A program made the translations under genes and the position numbers. The notes below the pieces were generated by a model, which saw only the letters and a program-made list of their open reading frames with translations, searched no databases and was not told the origin of the DNA. DNA of 64,000 nt from Bolinopsis microptera (Eukaryota > Ctenophora > Tentaculata > Lobata > Bolinopsidae): the NCBI RefSeq assembly GCF_026151205.1, contig NC_087078.1:17749118-17813117 (forward strand), given 5' to 3'. Below, piece by piece: positions 22,301 to 33,574 of this stretch. Every line of letters starts with the position of its first letter. The stretch's first letter is position 1.

Positions 22301-24969
22301 TTACTACAATCAGAAAAATCTTTGACCCCTGATAACCAAAAGGAAATAATTGATGCTATAAACTCTGATGACGTTAATAAAATAAGTGTCGTTTTCAATA
22401 AGTTTGAATCTTCATACTCGAATTATTTAGATAATAACAAAAAAACAGTTCTGCATTATTCAGCTGAATGTGGAAAAATCAAAATAGTCAAATTCCTAAT
22501 CAAAGAAATAGGTCTGGTCGTTCATTCTAGGACCAAACAAGGGTGTACTCCGCTCCACTCATCTCTAAAAGGGGGTCAATCAGATGTAGCACGTTACTTA
22601 GTTGAAGCTGGTGCTAATGTTAACGCAAAGATGGACGATGGGTGTACTCCGCTTCACTTAGCTTCACAGCAGGGAGTATCAGATGTAGCACGTTACTTAG
22701 TTGAGGCTGGTGCTAATGTTAACGAAAAGATGGACAATGGGCGTACTCCGCTTCACTTAGCTTTACAGCACGGAGTATCAGATGTAGCACGTTGCTTAGT
22801 TGAGGCTGGTGCTAATGTTAACGAAAAGATGGACGATGGGCGTACTCCGCTTCATAAAGCTTTACAGAAGGGAGAATGGGATGTAGCACGTTGCTTAGTT
22901 GAGGCTGGTGCTAATGTTAACGAAAAGACGGACGATGGGCGTACTCCGCTTCACTTAGCTTCATACCAGGGCAAATTAGATGTAGCACGTTACTTAGTTG
23001 AGGCTGGTGCTAATGTTAACGAAAAGACGGACGATGGGTGTACTCCGCTTCACTTAGCTTCAGAAATGGGGGAATTAGATGTAGCACGTTACTTAGTTGA
23101 GGCTGGTGCGGGGGGGGATCAGGTACCAAGTGTCGGACATCACGTCGACTAAGTGTAGTTTTGGATATTTTTCACTAGACCCACCCACCCCCTTTGCGGT
23201 ACTAACTGTTTTTTTGGATAATACGTAAGACACCCACCCCTTTTGCCGCCTTTTGCGGTACTAACTGTCGAAAAATCGTGGTACTAACTGTTTTTTGGTA
23301 TATAGAATAAGATACCCACCCAGAAATTGCTTTTTTTTTAAAAACTCATTTAAACTTTAAAGGAAGACTTTAAAAAATTTAAAAAATTAAAAAAAAACCC
23401 AAAAAAAAACTTTAAAAAACCTCAAAACCCATTCCCAAAATTGAAATTTGAGGTAAAATGGGTTTTTTTGGGGTTAGACACCCCCTTTAGTACCATGTAC
23501 TAACTGTTTTTCTGGAAAATGGGCAGTAGACCCACCAGTTAGTACCATGTACTAACTGTGTTTTTAGAAGAAAAAATGACCCACCCACCAACGTCATGTC
23601 CGGTACTAAGTGTATGATCCCCCCCCCCGGCTGGTGCTAATGTTAACGAAAAGATGGACGATGGGCGTACTCCGCTTCACTTAGCTTTACAGCACGGAGA
23701 ATGGGATGTAGCACGTTACTTAGTTGAGGCTGGTGCTAATGTTAACGAAAAGATGGACGATGGGTGTACTCCGCTTCGCTTAGCTTTACAGCAGGAAGAA
23801 TTAGATGTAGCACGTTACTTAGTTGAGGCTGGTGCTAATGTTAAAGAAAAGATGGACGATGGGAGTACTGCACTACACTTCGCTTCACAACAGAGGAATT
23901 TAGATGTGGTACGTTACTTAGTTGAGGCTGGTGCTAATGTTAAAGAAAAGATGGACGATGGGCGTACTCCGCTTCACTTAGCTTCAGAAGAGGGCAAATT
24001 AGATATATTACGTTACTTAGTTGAGGCTGGTGCTAATGTTAACGAAAAGACGGACGATGGGCGTACTCCACTTCACTTAGCTTCAAAACAGGGCAAATTA
24101 GATGTAGCACGTTACTTAGTTGAGGCTGGTACTAATGTTAAAGAAAAGATGGACGATGGGTGTACTCCGCTTCACTTAGCTTTACAGCAGGGAGAATTAG
24201 ATGTAGCACGTTGCTTAGTTGAGGCTGGTGCTAATGTTAACGAAAAAACGGACTATGGGTGTACTCCGCTTCACTTAGCTTTAAAACAGGGCAAATTAGA
24301 TGTAGCACGTTACTTAGTTGAGGCTGGTGCTAATGTTAAACAAAAGATGGACGATGGGTGTACTCCGCTTCACATAGCTTCATACCAGGGGGAATTAGAT
24401 GTAGCACGTTACTTAGCTGAGGCTGGTGCTAATGTTAACGAAAAGATGGACAATGGGCGTACTCCGCTTCACTTAGCTTTACAGCACGGAGAATGGGATG
24501 TAGCACGTTACTTAGTTGAGGCTGGTGCTAATGTTAACGAAAAGATGGACTTTGGGCGTACTCCGCTTCATTTAGCTTTACAGCAGGAAGAATTAGATGT
24601 AGCACGTTACTTAGTTGAGGCTGGTGCTAATGTTAAAGAAAAGATGGACGATGGGAGTACTGCACTACACTTCGCTTCACAACAGAGGAATTTAGATGTG
24701 GTACGTTACTTAGTTGAGGCTGGTGCTAATGTTAAAGAAAAGATGGACGATGGGCGTACTCCGCTTCACTTAGCTTCAGAAGAGGGCAAATTAGATATAG
24801 TACGTTACTTAGTTGAGGCTGGTGCTAATGTTAACGAAAAGACGGACGATGGGCGTAATCCGCTTCATTTAGCTTTACAGCAGGGAGAATCAGATGTAGC
24901 ACGTTACTTAGTTGATGCTGGTGCTAATGTTAACGAAAAGATGGACGATGGCAGTACTCCGCTTCACTG
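19309..24969 (+). CDS. NERD-like nuclease, SF1 helicase and ankyrin-repeat protein
   Basis: Two exons are visible: 19309-19475 (acidic, Ser/Thr-rich; donor GCAG/GTATGAG) and from 20082 (acceptor GATTTCAG). The phases join as phase 1, giving RA-ESDEEVIEK. Exon 2 encodes in order a NERD-like domain (GECDFVVIGKNCIVIIEV, with the usual final Lys of EVK replaced by Ser), Walker A GPAGSGKT near 21088, Walker B FIDDEQ near 21480, a motif LSRNLRNT near 21700, the SF1 motif-VI-like YLGVSRARVY near 22105, then ankyrin repeats of 33 residues from about 22440. NERD-helicase proteins are common in bacteria; the fusion to ankyrins suggests a nucleic-acid sensing or defence ATPase, which is inference. The frame is broken at 23110-23628 by a transposon-like insertion (stop at 23152) and resumes in the same frame after it. 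It ends at a TGA in the repeat string CCGCTTCAC/TGA where other repeats have TTA. The true start is not identified. Confidence 0.7.
23101..23637. mobile_element. 519-bp insertion with 9-bp target duplication inside the ankyrin repeats
   Basis: GGCTGGTGC occurs at 23101-23109 and again at 23629-23637, flanking foreign sequence. The insert begins GGGGGGGGATCAGGTACCAA and ends TGATCCCCCCCCCC, with CGGACAT near both ends in inverted orientation, so it has imperfect terminal inverted repeats. Inside is a motif GGTACTAACTGT repeated several times and long A and T runs. There is no coding capacity. A 9-bp duplication would fit Mutator-like elements. Removing the insert with one flank copy puts the two ankyrin halves back in the same frame. 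Confidence 0.75.
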
Positions 24970-25155
24970 AGCTTCAAAACAGGGCAAATTAGATATTAAG
25001 ATATAGCACGTTACTTAGTAGAGGCTGGTGCTAATGTTAACGAAAAGACGGACGATGGGAGTACTCCGCTTCATATAGCTATACAGCAGGGAGAATCAGA
25101 TGTAGTATGATGTTACTTAGTTGAGGCTGGTGCTAATGTTAACGAAAAGATGTCG
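24970..25155 (+). pseudogene. Degenerate tail of the ankyrin array
   Basis: About two further ankyrin units follow the TGA, but with small insertions (GATATTAAGATATAGCACG and GATGTAGTATGATGTTAC) that shift the frame. They show that the array once extended farther and that the present stop is a secondary mutation, or that the allele is decaying. Confidence 0.75.
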
Positions 25156-25948
25156 TGACAGAGTTTTATTTCTATAATAATCTCGATTTTGTTTATTGTT
25201 GCTCTTGTCATATTCCAAGGTAAAATCTTGGCCCTTGATTTTATGTTTTACTTTCAATATTTAATCACCTCTTTTAGAGGGTTTTATATTATTACAGAGT
25301 ATGATTTACATACTTAATAATATGGTGATTGCAATAATGTTACAAACTTGTCTGTTATTAAAGTTTAAACTACAAAGAATATAATTGAGAATCTACATTA
25401 ATTAGGATTGATTTAATATTTTTGAATTGCAATTTCACAATTCACTATGAATAACTTAGTGTATCCTCAATGAGGTGGTTATATTGATGTAAGACTTGAT
25501 CCATTAATTTAAATCAATGTATGGAATAATAAATTCGTAATTTTTAAGTTCTCAACTTTTGTTACACCCCAGAAAAGGTGGCGTTAGTCGCTTGTTATTG
25601 ATAGTATGTACTCTGTGACAAAACTGCACGAATAAACTTCTGAATTGATTAATTATTTCAAATAATGAAATGTTATTGTTTTTTACTACTACACTAGGAA
25701 TCAGAATGTCAAAAATAAATATCCCTCACATCGAGTTGCTGGCTTGCTAGAATACATAATCGGCTCTTCGACAGTCCTACAAAAGTTACAAGGATGCTCC
25801 GGTGATGGGGCCAGCCAGTAATTTTCAGCTGAAACATTTTGAAAATCACAAATTATAGAAAATATTGATAACATTAGTATAAGATAAGATCACGATTAGA
25901 AAATTGATAAGGTTAGTGCCTAATAACTAATTTAAGTGTACCCATAAT
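25156..25948 (+). other. 3' flank of the ankyrin gene
   Basis: This is similar to 16060-17390 (GTTACACCCCAGAAAAGGTG, CGAGTTGCTGGCTTGCTAGA, GATGGGGCCAGCCAGTAATT). It probably contains the gene's 3' untranslated region; AATAAA-like strings are frequent but not diagnostic in AT-rich DNA. Confidence 0.6.
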
Positions 25949-27230
25949 TTAAGGGGGCATACCCCAAAACAGTGGTTTGTGCCGTCCAGACCAAATGACC
26001 TCATAGGCAGTTCAGTGACCTTCTAGCGCACCGTTTCCACACCAAAAAAAAATTATTTTGAGAATACCCATTTTTGTAATCGAGCATTTCCTGGTTAAGA
26101 GTGCAATTTTCGGAAAAAATTATTTTGTGGTTGAGACGCTATAAGTTAATCATTTCTTGCGGTATCGGGTTGAAATTTTGCTCGCCGTTTATTCACAACT
26201 ATGTCAAGGTGTGTGTAAAATCTTGATATCGTATCTAAAAAGGCTGGTGTGTTATGAATTTTTAAAGTCAAAAAGCTAAAATTGTCCTTTTCAGGCTTAT
26301 TTTAACAAAAAGTCAGTCAGGGAAGATCGGATTATTTGATGCTTGACATCAAATTGTTCTCTGAATTCTGGCGCAGTTTTTGATGCCCTCAAAAATGTTT
26401 TTACTCATTCACCTTCTGATCTATTAGACCTCAAAGCCAAGCAACAAATTTAGGCACATTTTTCGTTTTTAATATTTACTGATTTTTCTAAACTTTTGAT
26501 AGGAATGTGCTAGTGACTTTTTGAAGGGTGCAAAATAACCGCAACTAGCACATTTATATATGAGTTATTAACAACAAAACACCCTAAAATGATTCCCTTT
26601 GAAGTTATGGGAGAAAATGTGATTTTTTGACTTAGCAGATGAAAAATCACATTTTCTCCCATAACTTCAAAGGGAATCATTTTAGGGTGTTTTGTTGTTC
26701 ATAACTCATATATAAATGTGCTAGTTGCGGTTATTTTGCACCCTTCAAAAAGTCACTAGCACATTCCTATCAAAAGTTTAGAAAAATCAGTAAATATTAA
26801 AAACGAAAAATGTGCCTAAATTTGTTGCTTGGCTTTGAGGTCCAATAGATCAGAAGGTGAATGAGTAAAAACATTTTTGAGGGCATCAAAAACTGCGCCA
26901 GAATTCAGAGAACAATTTGATGTCAAGCATCAAATAATCCGATCTTCCCTGACTGACTTTTTGTTAAAATAAGCCTGAAAAGGACAATTTTAGCTTTTTG
27001 ACTTTAAAAATTCATAACACACCAGCCTTTTTAGATACGATATCAAGATTTTACACACACCTTGACATAGTTGTGAATAAACGGCGATCAAAATTTCAAC
27101 CCGATGCTCGATTACAAAAATGGGTATTCTCAAAATAATTTTTTTTCGGTGTGGAAACGGTGCGCTAGAAGGTCACTGAACTGCCTATGAGGTCATTTGG
27201 TCTGGACAGATTTGGGGTATGCCCCCTTAA
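25949..27230. mobile_element. 1.28-kb foldback (giant palindromic) element bounded by TTAA
   Basis: The left arm (25953 to about 26628) and right arm (about 26642-27226) are near-perfect inverted copies around a 13-bp spacer, GACTTAGCAGATG; the right arm lacks roughly 90 bp of the left. The ends are TTAAGGGGGCATACCCC and its complement GGGGTATGCCCCCTTAA. The paralogous sequence at about 17385 lacks the element, so this copy was inserted after the segmental duplication. TTAA is the target of piggyBac-type elements; the class is inferred. No coding frame. Confidence 0.85.
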
Positions 27231-27340
27231 GTTAAGGTACAAAATCCATGTCAGTTAGTCCAAATACAATATTGAACAAGCACAACTTGAACTACTGGTC
27301 ATGACATTTTCTAAATTTTGTTATTTACATAATACAGGGT

Positions 27341-27470
27341 GGCCCTTAAGTGACTACCCACACGCAACCTCTTAATAACTCACATAATTCGTCTCCAAAT
27401 TGCACCAAAATTTCAGAGATTATAGATATGGGTCAAACTTAGATTTCCTGAAAGTTTCCGTATTCATAAT
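27341..27470 (+). mobile_element. Mariner/Tc1-like element end (second copy)
   Basis: The sequence TACAGGGTGGCCCTTAAGTG follows CATAA; the paralogue at about 17480 reads CATAATATCC without it, consistent with insertion at a TA. The following bases match 6901-7020. The far end was not found. Confidence 0.55.
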
Positions 27471-27663
27471 TTTTGAAAATTTTGAAAATGTTTCATGATC
27501 GATAATAATAATTTTTTAAAGTAGCAACATGTCATAGCGCAACAATTCATTATTCTATTTGGCACTGACGATATGATTGGTATCCAATCATATCCAATGA
27601 TTGGTACCAATCACTGATGATATGATTGGTATTGTTTTATACATATCATTAATATATATATAA

Positions 27664-27715
27664 TCGGTGTTGATTAGATATATATATATATATATATATA
27701 TCTAATCAACACCGA
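27664..27715. repeat. 52-bp perfect palindrome with (AT)n core
   Basis: TCGGTGTTGATTAGA is followed by alternating AT and then by the exact complement TCTAATCAACACCGA. It would extrude as a cruciform or fold as a hairpin. Confidence 0.95.
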
Positions 27716-28263
27716 CTTTTAATGTATAGGAGTTCAGCAACGAAATATATATATATAACTCTACTGTCTAAACGTCCAGAAGTGAAAACAAATTCATAAA
27801 ATACTAGCAATCCTTTAAATTCGCAATAAATAAATTCGTTCAATGTCAAAAAATTATTTTGCCGGTCTGTATGTATGACCACCCACGTGCAAATTAGGTA
27901 GACAAATAAAAGTTGCATAGTAACCATGGTAACAAGCGTTGTTAAATGCACGTGCAATGATTGTTTTAATGTTTAACGTCATTTTTCATCAATTTTGTGG
28001 TAATTACATTGTGTTTGCAGTGCAAGCTACATTTCATCGGCTGAGCTGTATCTTCGGTTGACCATTGTTAATGGTCTGGCCCGGCGCGCTACTTCGTAGC
28101 ACTTGCAATCAGGCCAATAATATTTCGAGAAGAAAGCGGCGCGTGCTACTACAAAGGAATTTAGACGAGTAACATACGTCAATATCTTCGGTTGTGACAG
28201 ATATTTTTTGAGGCGATCATAGAAACTGACTACCAAAGAATATTATTAGCTTCTTCCTTTACT
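27716..28263. repeat. Dispersed repeat mosaic
   Basis: The parts are shared with other places: 27780-27850 with 6640-6710; 27865-27960 with 29338-29440; 28059-28190 with 31690-31930 (GCGCTACTTCGTAGCACTTG). A palindromic GTAACCATGGTAAC lies at 27920-27933. No gene is seen. Confidence 0.65.
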
Positions 28264-29264
28264 GTGTCATTCAGAGGCACATATTAGGTGCGATGGGTGT
28301 TTTCCGCACACTTCCGCACATTTTGTAATTTTCTGCATATTTCCACATAATCTAGCATTTTCCGCGTAATTTCGCATAATTTTGAAATTTTCGCGTTAAG
28401 ATTTTCGAGTGTAAAAACCAAAATATGTTAAAAGTCGGGCCCTTTTAGGAGCATGACTCAAGCCCTTTTAGGACCGTGACTCAGGCCCTTTCAGGACAGT
28501 GACGCAGGCCCTTTTGGAACTCATACCTAGGCCACGTGACCCAGTTACCACGTGACCCAGGCCCTTTCGGGACCCTGACCCAGGCCCTTTCGGGACCGTG
28601 ACCCAGGCCCTTTTGGAACTCATGCCTAGGCCACGTGACCCGGTTACCACGTGACCCAGGCCCTTTCGGGACCATGACCCAGGCCCTTTCGGGACCGTGA
28701 CCCAGGCTGTTATGGAACCCTCGTCGTTACCGTTCTTCGATCATACCTGCAGCCCTTTTTATCGGGTAATGAGCTCTATTCGTTGTAGCGTTGGCTTTAT
28801 AGTGGGCTTAATGGATCTTGGATCAAATGGTTTACAAGTACTGACGATCAATGCCAACAAGCGTGTCACATATTTGCGATCATGCATGGGATCTGATCGA
28901 CTCTATCAAGAGGCGTCTTCAAGTAACTGTCTCCTGATCTCTACCAGATCAAGTCACTGTTCTCAGATAACTGAATCTCAATATAGGTTCAATCATGGTC
29001 TTAGTAAAGAACTAAACCCTCAGTAACACATAAACAGACCTATTTTTGATAAGAGCGGCGGTTATACTTATACGTTTAGAATTTCCAAAGTCCTTCAGAA
29101 AATGCAAAAGAAAACCGCACAATTCCCGGACAAATTTCGAAAAAATCGCTGCACATTTGCCGCATAATTGGTAAAAATTTACCGCACATTTTACCTTTAT
29201 AGTCGGGTGCGGTACCGCATAATTTCGATTTTTTACCGCACCTAATATGTGCCTCTGGTGTCAT
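28264..29264. mobile_element. hAT-type non-autonomous transposon with 8-bp target duplication
   Basis: GTGTCATT occurs on both sides (28264-28271 and 29257-29264) of an element that starts CAGAGGCACATATTAGGTGC and ends with the exact complement. Terminal CAG..CTG with 8-bp duplications is the hAT signature. It has no transposase. The middle (about 28440-28710) is a minisatellite of a 24-bp-scale unit around CCCTTTCGGGACCGTGACCC. Sub-terminal CCGCACA / TGTGCGG motifs are repeated near both ends, as in hAT transposase-binding regions. Confidence 0.85.
28441..28710 (+). repeat. Minisatellite CCCAGGCCCTTTCGGGACCGTGA inside the hAT element
   Basis: Repeated CAGGCCCTTT(C/T)GGGACC(G/A)TGAC units are interspersed with two larger units holding CTAGGCCACGTGACC. 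GC-rich compared with its surroundings. Open frames across it are repeat by-products. Confidence 0.9.
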
Positions 29265-29444
29265 TACGGGCTTTCTAGTCATAATTAAGATAAGAAAAAA
29301 ATTTGAAGAAAAAGTTAAGTGTTTTATGTTATAATATGATGTATGTACAATTCAATGTACGACCGCCCATGTGCAAATAAGACGAGAAATAGAAAACAAC
29401 ATAGTTATTAGTTATTACCATGGTAATGATGATTGTTACACGCA

Positions 29445-30132
29445 AGCTGTGTGAGGATAGGACAGGGACCATACAACACATTCTATCCGGTTGTAGGGTC
29501 TCACTGAGCCAAGGGCGTTACAGGTGGCGGCATGATAAGGTTCTCACTTCTCAAACAACTCAAAGACCACGTGACTTTCCATTGTGAACGCCGAGTGAAA
29601 ACCTCTAAGAATAGAGTGAAGGAGACCGAGCAATGTATTGATTTTGTGCCTGAGGGAAGCAAGAAGGTTCCAGCGAAGAAGAGTGCAGAACGTAGTTTGG
29701 TATCCTGAGTGCATCTCGGGACTGGGTGGTGAGGTCTGATCTTGATGAGCAACTGAAGTTCCCAGAGGAGATTGGCAAGACCTGAGGCCGGACCTCTTTT
29801 CCCGGTCAGCCAAGAAGGTGCTGTGGTGGGCGTTAACCGTACCGTCAGAGGAGAGGATTACAGAATCCCACGAGCTTAAGATGGATAGGTACAGCAGCCT
29901 TTAGACAGAAATTCAGAGCAACGGATGGTCTTGTTTCAGTTTCGCTGTGGAAGTGGGAGCTAGAGGGATAGTTGGTCGTAGTTTAGAGGGAGCTGCTAGG
30001 AGGATTGGATTTGGAGGAAGGGAGTTAAAGAAGTTGGTTAGGGAGAGTGGTAGAGAAGCGGCCCACTGCTCCAGATGGATTTATTTGTTGTCGGGGAGGA
30101 GGGAGTGGGAAGTAAGGAAGGTAGGAACTTAG
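29445..30132 (+). pseudogene. C-terminal fragment of a non-LTR/RT polyprotein
   Basis: The frames read IQHILSGCRVSLSQGRYRWR then HDKVL, and further on VEVGARGIVGRSL and AAHCSRWIYLLSGRREW. The order and motifs (HILSGC, GRYRWRHD, VEVG.RG, SRWI) match the C-terminal tail found in a widespread class of invertebrate and fish retrotransposon polyproteins. Several frameshifts and stops separate the pieces and the RT domain itself is missing, so this is a dead 5'-truncated copy. The following 3' end (to about 30420) may be its untranslated tail. Confidence 0.6.
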
Positions 30133-30960
30133 GGAACACTAACAGCTAGAAGAACCATAACGTTATCTCGTCGTCAATTGCGAGCGCTGACAGGTTACTT
30201 CAAGTGTTTGCCTAGTCGGAAAGTGGTCTAAGATCAGACTGCTGGGGCGCCTGGTACAGAACCGTCCTGCGATTAAAGCCCCGAAAAGGGTACTAGGTTT
30301 GTGGCTAATGATTCCGACGAAAGTTCCTGTGAGGGAGTGTTGTGGCGAGAGAGTAGCTGGTTTGAGAGTTTGATTGGTGTGGTATTTGGTTGGTAGTGGT
30401 GTGTTTACTAGTGTGGTTTGTTTGTTCGCAGTTATAACTGTGTTTCACCCCTACACGCACATGCACGTGCAATGATTATTTGTCATACGTTGTATGACCC
30501 GCCGCGCACGAAGTGCGCGGCTCCCCCTGTAGCGTCGAAGACGCTACTATAGTGAAGCGACCGTGGGGTTCACCACGTGATACAAATGATTATTGGAAGT
30601 CATTTCGATCGAATTATTATTAGGAAAACAACAAACAGGTTTTCAGGAAAATGTTTTTTTTGACATACGTTGCATGCCACTTTTCACTTATCCGATATTT
30701 GTGATACGTAACATGTATCAATGTTTTTGAGTTATAAAAGTGCGGATTATCAGGTATTTCATTCATTTATACATAGTCAGTTTAACTAAAGCTGTATAAC
30801 ATTTATAACTCACTATTTTTGAAACTATTTATATTGTCCATTGTTAATGAACTAGCCTGGCGCGCGCTACTTCGTAGCACTTGCCTCGGGTTCACATAGC
30901 CATGTGTATACTGCGTGACGCGCTTGTTTCACAAGTTGAATATACTGCAAGCGAGAGGGC
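30133..30960. other. Spacer with GC-rich hairpins and repeat pieces
   Basis: CCGCGCACGAAGTGCGCGG and GTAGCGTCGAAGACGCTAC at about 30491-30549 are small perfect hairpins. The GGCGCGCGCTACTTCGTAGC module is at about 30859. No gene is seen. Confidence 0.5.
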
Positions 30961-31470
30961 TCTGGTTAGAGCAATGCCTCAGCTCGGGCAAAATGCAGCT
31001 CAGATAATGAACAATATACCGATATGATACAATCAATAATATAATACGACAACAATACTAAAAAACCGAGTGCCGCATTGACTTTTCCAAATTCGTTTTT
31101 ACCGAAGGCTCGTTTACCAGTTGTAGCGCGATGCACTACTGGGCCGCGCCGCGCATCCAAGAATGCACTTCCCGCAACCGATCTGCTTATGCAAATCGGC
31201 GAGATGCGAAGGATTTACATCGTGAATCAAGGTTACCAGTTATTCACACTGCATGTATAATTTTGCTCTAACCTGTAACCAGAGCCATTTTGCTTGAAGT
31301 AGTACGCGTTGATTCACGATGTCAATCCTTCGCATCTCGCCGATCTGCATCTGTGGTTGCGAGAAGCATTATTTGATGCGCGCGCGACCCAGTAGTGTAT
31401 CGCGCTACAATAGTACGCGCGACCGCCGACACAGGCGCGTCACGCAGTTCGCGTAGATTCGTGGCTATGT
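30960..31470. mobile_element. Inverted-repeat element, arms about 105 bp
   Basis: The 31131-31235 segment (GCACTACTGGGCCGCGC, CGGCGAGATGCGAAGGATT) is present inverted at 31305-31412, with an outer pair GGTTAGAGCAA / TTGCTCTAACC. One arm is also at 5044-5165 on its own. It looks like a foldback or MITE family without coding capacity. Confidence 0.65.
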
Positions 31471-32049
31471 GAATGTATAGTCTAATAATATTAATTTGTT
31501 TTATTCCCTAGCAAGTATGCTGTAAATCGGAGTGTCACATTTATTATAAAAGAACTGGCCAACCTCTGCATCATATAATAAAATTGATTCAATGATTTAA
31601 GATGAACGGTATATTGTAGCTAATCGTTGTTCAAATTCGAATGAATGAATTAATTCATTAATTTTTCCGTTATATTAAACGCAACTAAACAGTTAACCAT
31701 TGTTAATGATCTGGCCCGGCGCGCGCTACTTCGTAGCACTTGTTCATGTTAACGGGTGATACTCGTAAAATATATGTTCCATATATTACAGGACCGTCGA
31801 CGAGTCCAACTCGGCGCGCGTCCTGGTAGGTTGTAAACCTACAAAGCACTTGCTGTCGGGCCACATTTCGAGAAGAGAGCGGCGCGCGCTACTTCGAAGA
31901 AATTTAGACGAGTAACATCGGTCAACTAAACAGCAAACATGCTTGCTCGCCAGTATCGTTATAGGGGCATGAAGTTGGTTAGGGTTACTTTCACCACGAC
32001 GACGGCGTCCAGAAATTATCAAATTATGCATTTTCGCCTTACTGGACAC
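31471..32049. repeat. Repeat mosaic
   Basis: This holds copies of modules seen at 28059-28190 and 2616-2655, plus the CCAACTCGGCGCGCGTC block of 5190-5210. No gene is seen. Confidence 0.55.
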
Positions 32050-32650
32050 ATTTTATATTTAGTATTCTATGGTTTTTAGAAATTAGTGTTATCTACAGTA
32101 CATTTTTTCCCGCATTTATCTACTATGAATATGTTTGTGTCATCTGCAAATGGTATGAACTTGCCTAAATCAGTTGTTCTATATAAGTCGTTAACATATA
32201 GTATAAATAGCAGGGGTCCGAGACAAGAGCCTTTGGGAACTCCAAAGAGAACATGCAGCTTGTCAGACTCCTTACCCAGTACAGAAACATATTGATATCT
32301 ATTAGACAGATAACTAGCAATGAGTCTATTCGCGATTCCACGTATTCTATAGTTGTCTAGCTTACTACGTAGTTTTTAATGTGAGATCGTGTTAAATGCT
32401 TTAGGTAGGTAAATAAATATTCCAAGCACATGCAATTTTTTGTTAAGACAGGGTTCTATGTAATTCACTGAGAGGTTGAGGGCATGGCTTGTAGAATGAT
32501 TTTTTCTAAATCTATGGCTATACTGGTTCTCGTAAATAATTTTCTGGGACTAAAAGAAGCTATACAGTCTGTTGTAAATAATTTTCTAGAATATCTTACC
32601 AAAAACAGCTAAGGTTGATACTGGCCTACAGTTTTCCAGCAATTCCTCAT
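32050..32650 (-). pseudogene. Reverse transcriptase palm fragment of a LINE
   Basis: On the minus strand, with a few stops, successive RT motifs are legible: RPVSTLAVFGKIF, YIEPCLNKKLHVLG, PKAFNTISH, GVPKGSCLGPLLFILYVNDL and FADDTNIF (the catalytic FADD box). The order is correct for fingers-palm. It is inactivated by stop codons. It lies downstream of, but out of order with, the fragment at 33575-34400, so two copies or a rearranged copy are present. Confidence 0.8.
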
Positions 32651-33574
32651 TATCCTTCTCATTGATTGAAATAAATTTTCGTGCACATATACAGAATGAA
32701 TGGTTAATAATTTAATATATATGTAGACCAAGCTCTGTGCACGGGATGCTTCCTGGAAGAATCCAGTTCTTTTAGCGGGGCACCCTATCTAAAGCCAAAT
32801 TGAGATATAATAATCATATTCCTAGAGAAATAATCAGAAATCGAATACCAATCAAATAATATGATATATAATATGAGTAGTAACCATATTTACTATGCAA
32901 AATGCCCCAACCACATAGTGTAAATTTATATAGAATTCAAATTCCATATCATCATTAAACCTCAATACCTAGTCAATATAATAGCCCAAGCAAAATTAAA
33001 TAACTTCTTATATACCTTACTGTCATACTACAAATTAATTAAACATTTGAAATCTGTTGACCAGAGAATAAATTTCTAAGCCTAATGCAAGTGAAATAAT
33101 TTAGATGCAATAATGAATGCCTAATGTGAGTATCATTTGTCAATGTCCTTGTAAAAAAGTCTGTACAAGAGATATGAGTAACTAATATAGAAGAAAAAAC
33201 AGGAAGTTGTCGTCTGTTGTAAAATAAATAAAATATCTAGAATATAAATTAGAATATAAAATAACATTCAGTCAATGTGTCGTCAATAAACTGTACAATT
33301 ATCAAATGTTAAAACTAGGTGATACAGTCACCAAAAAAAAAATACTAAGTATGATAAGTTAATAAATTAAATGTGGTCTATAAAACTACCACTAAGTATA
33401 ATAGGTCAATAAATTAATATTGGTTTATAAAACTACCACTGTGGGAACCCCTTCTCCAGTTAAAACATGTCAGTCATGTGCAAAATCAATCAGAATGGTA
33501 AGGTGGTAAAAAAGGGAATATCTTTTCGATACATCAATTATATATGCCTCAGATTTAAAAGAATTAGAAGTTAC
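32651..33574. other. AT-rich spacer
   Basis: No gene is seen. A roughly 54-bp unit with AAAACTACCACTAAGTAT is tandemly repeated about twice at 33340-33440. Confidence 0.45.

Noticed and set aside
28468-28675. Open frames in the GC-rich minisatellite
   Set aside because: Repeat translation only, inside a hAT-type element.
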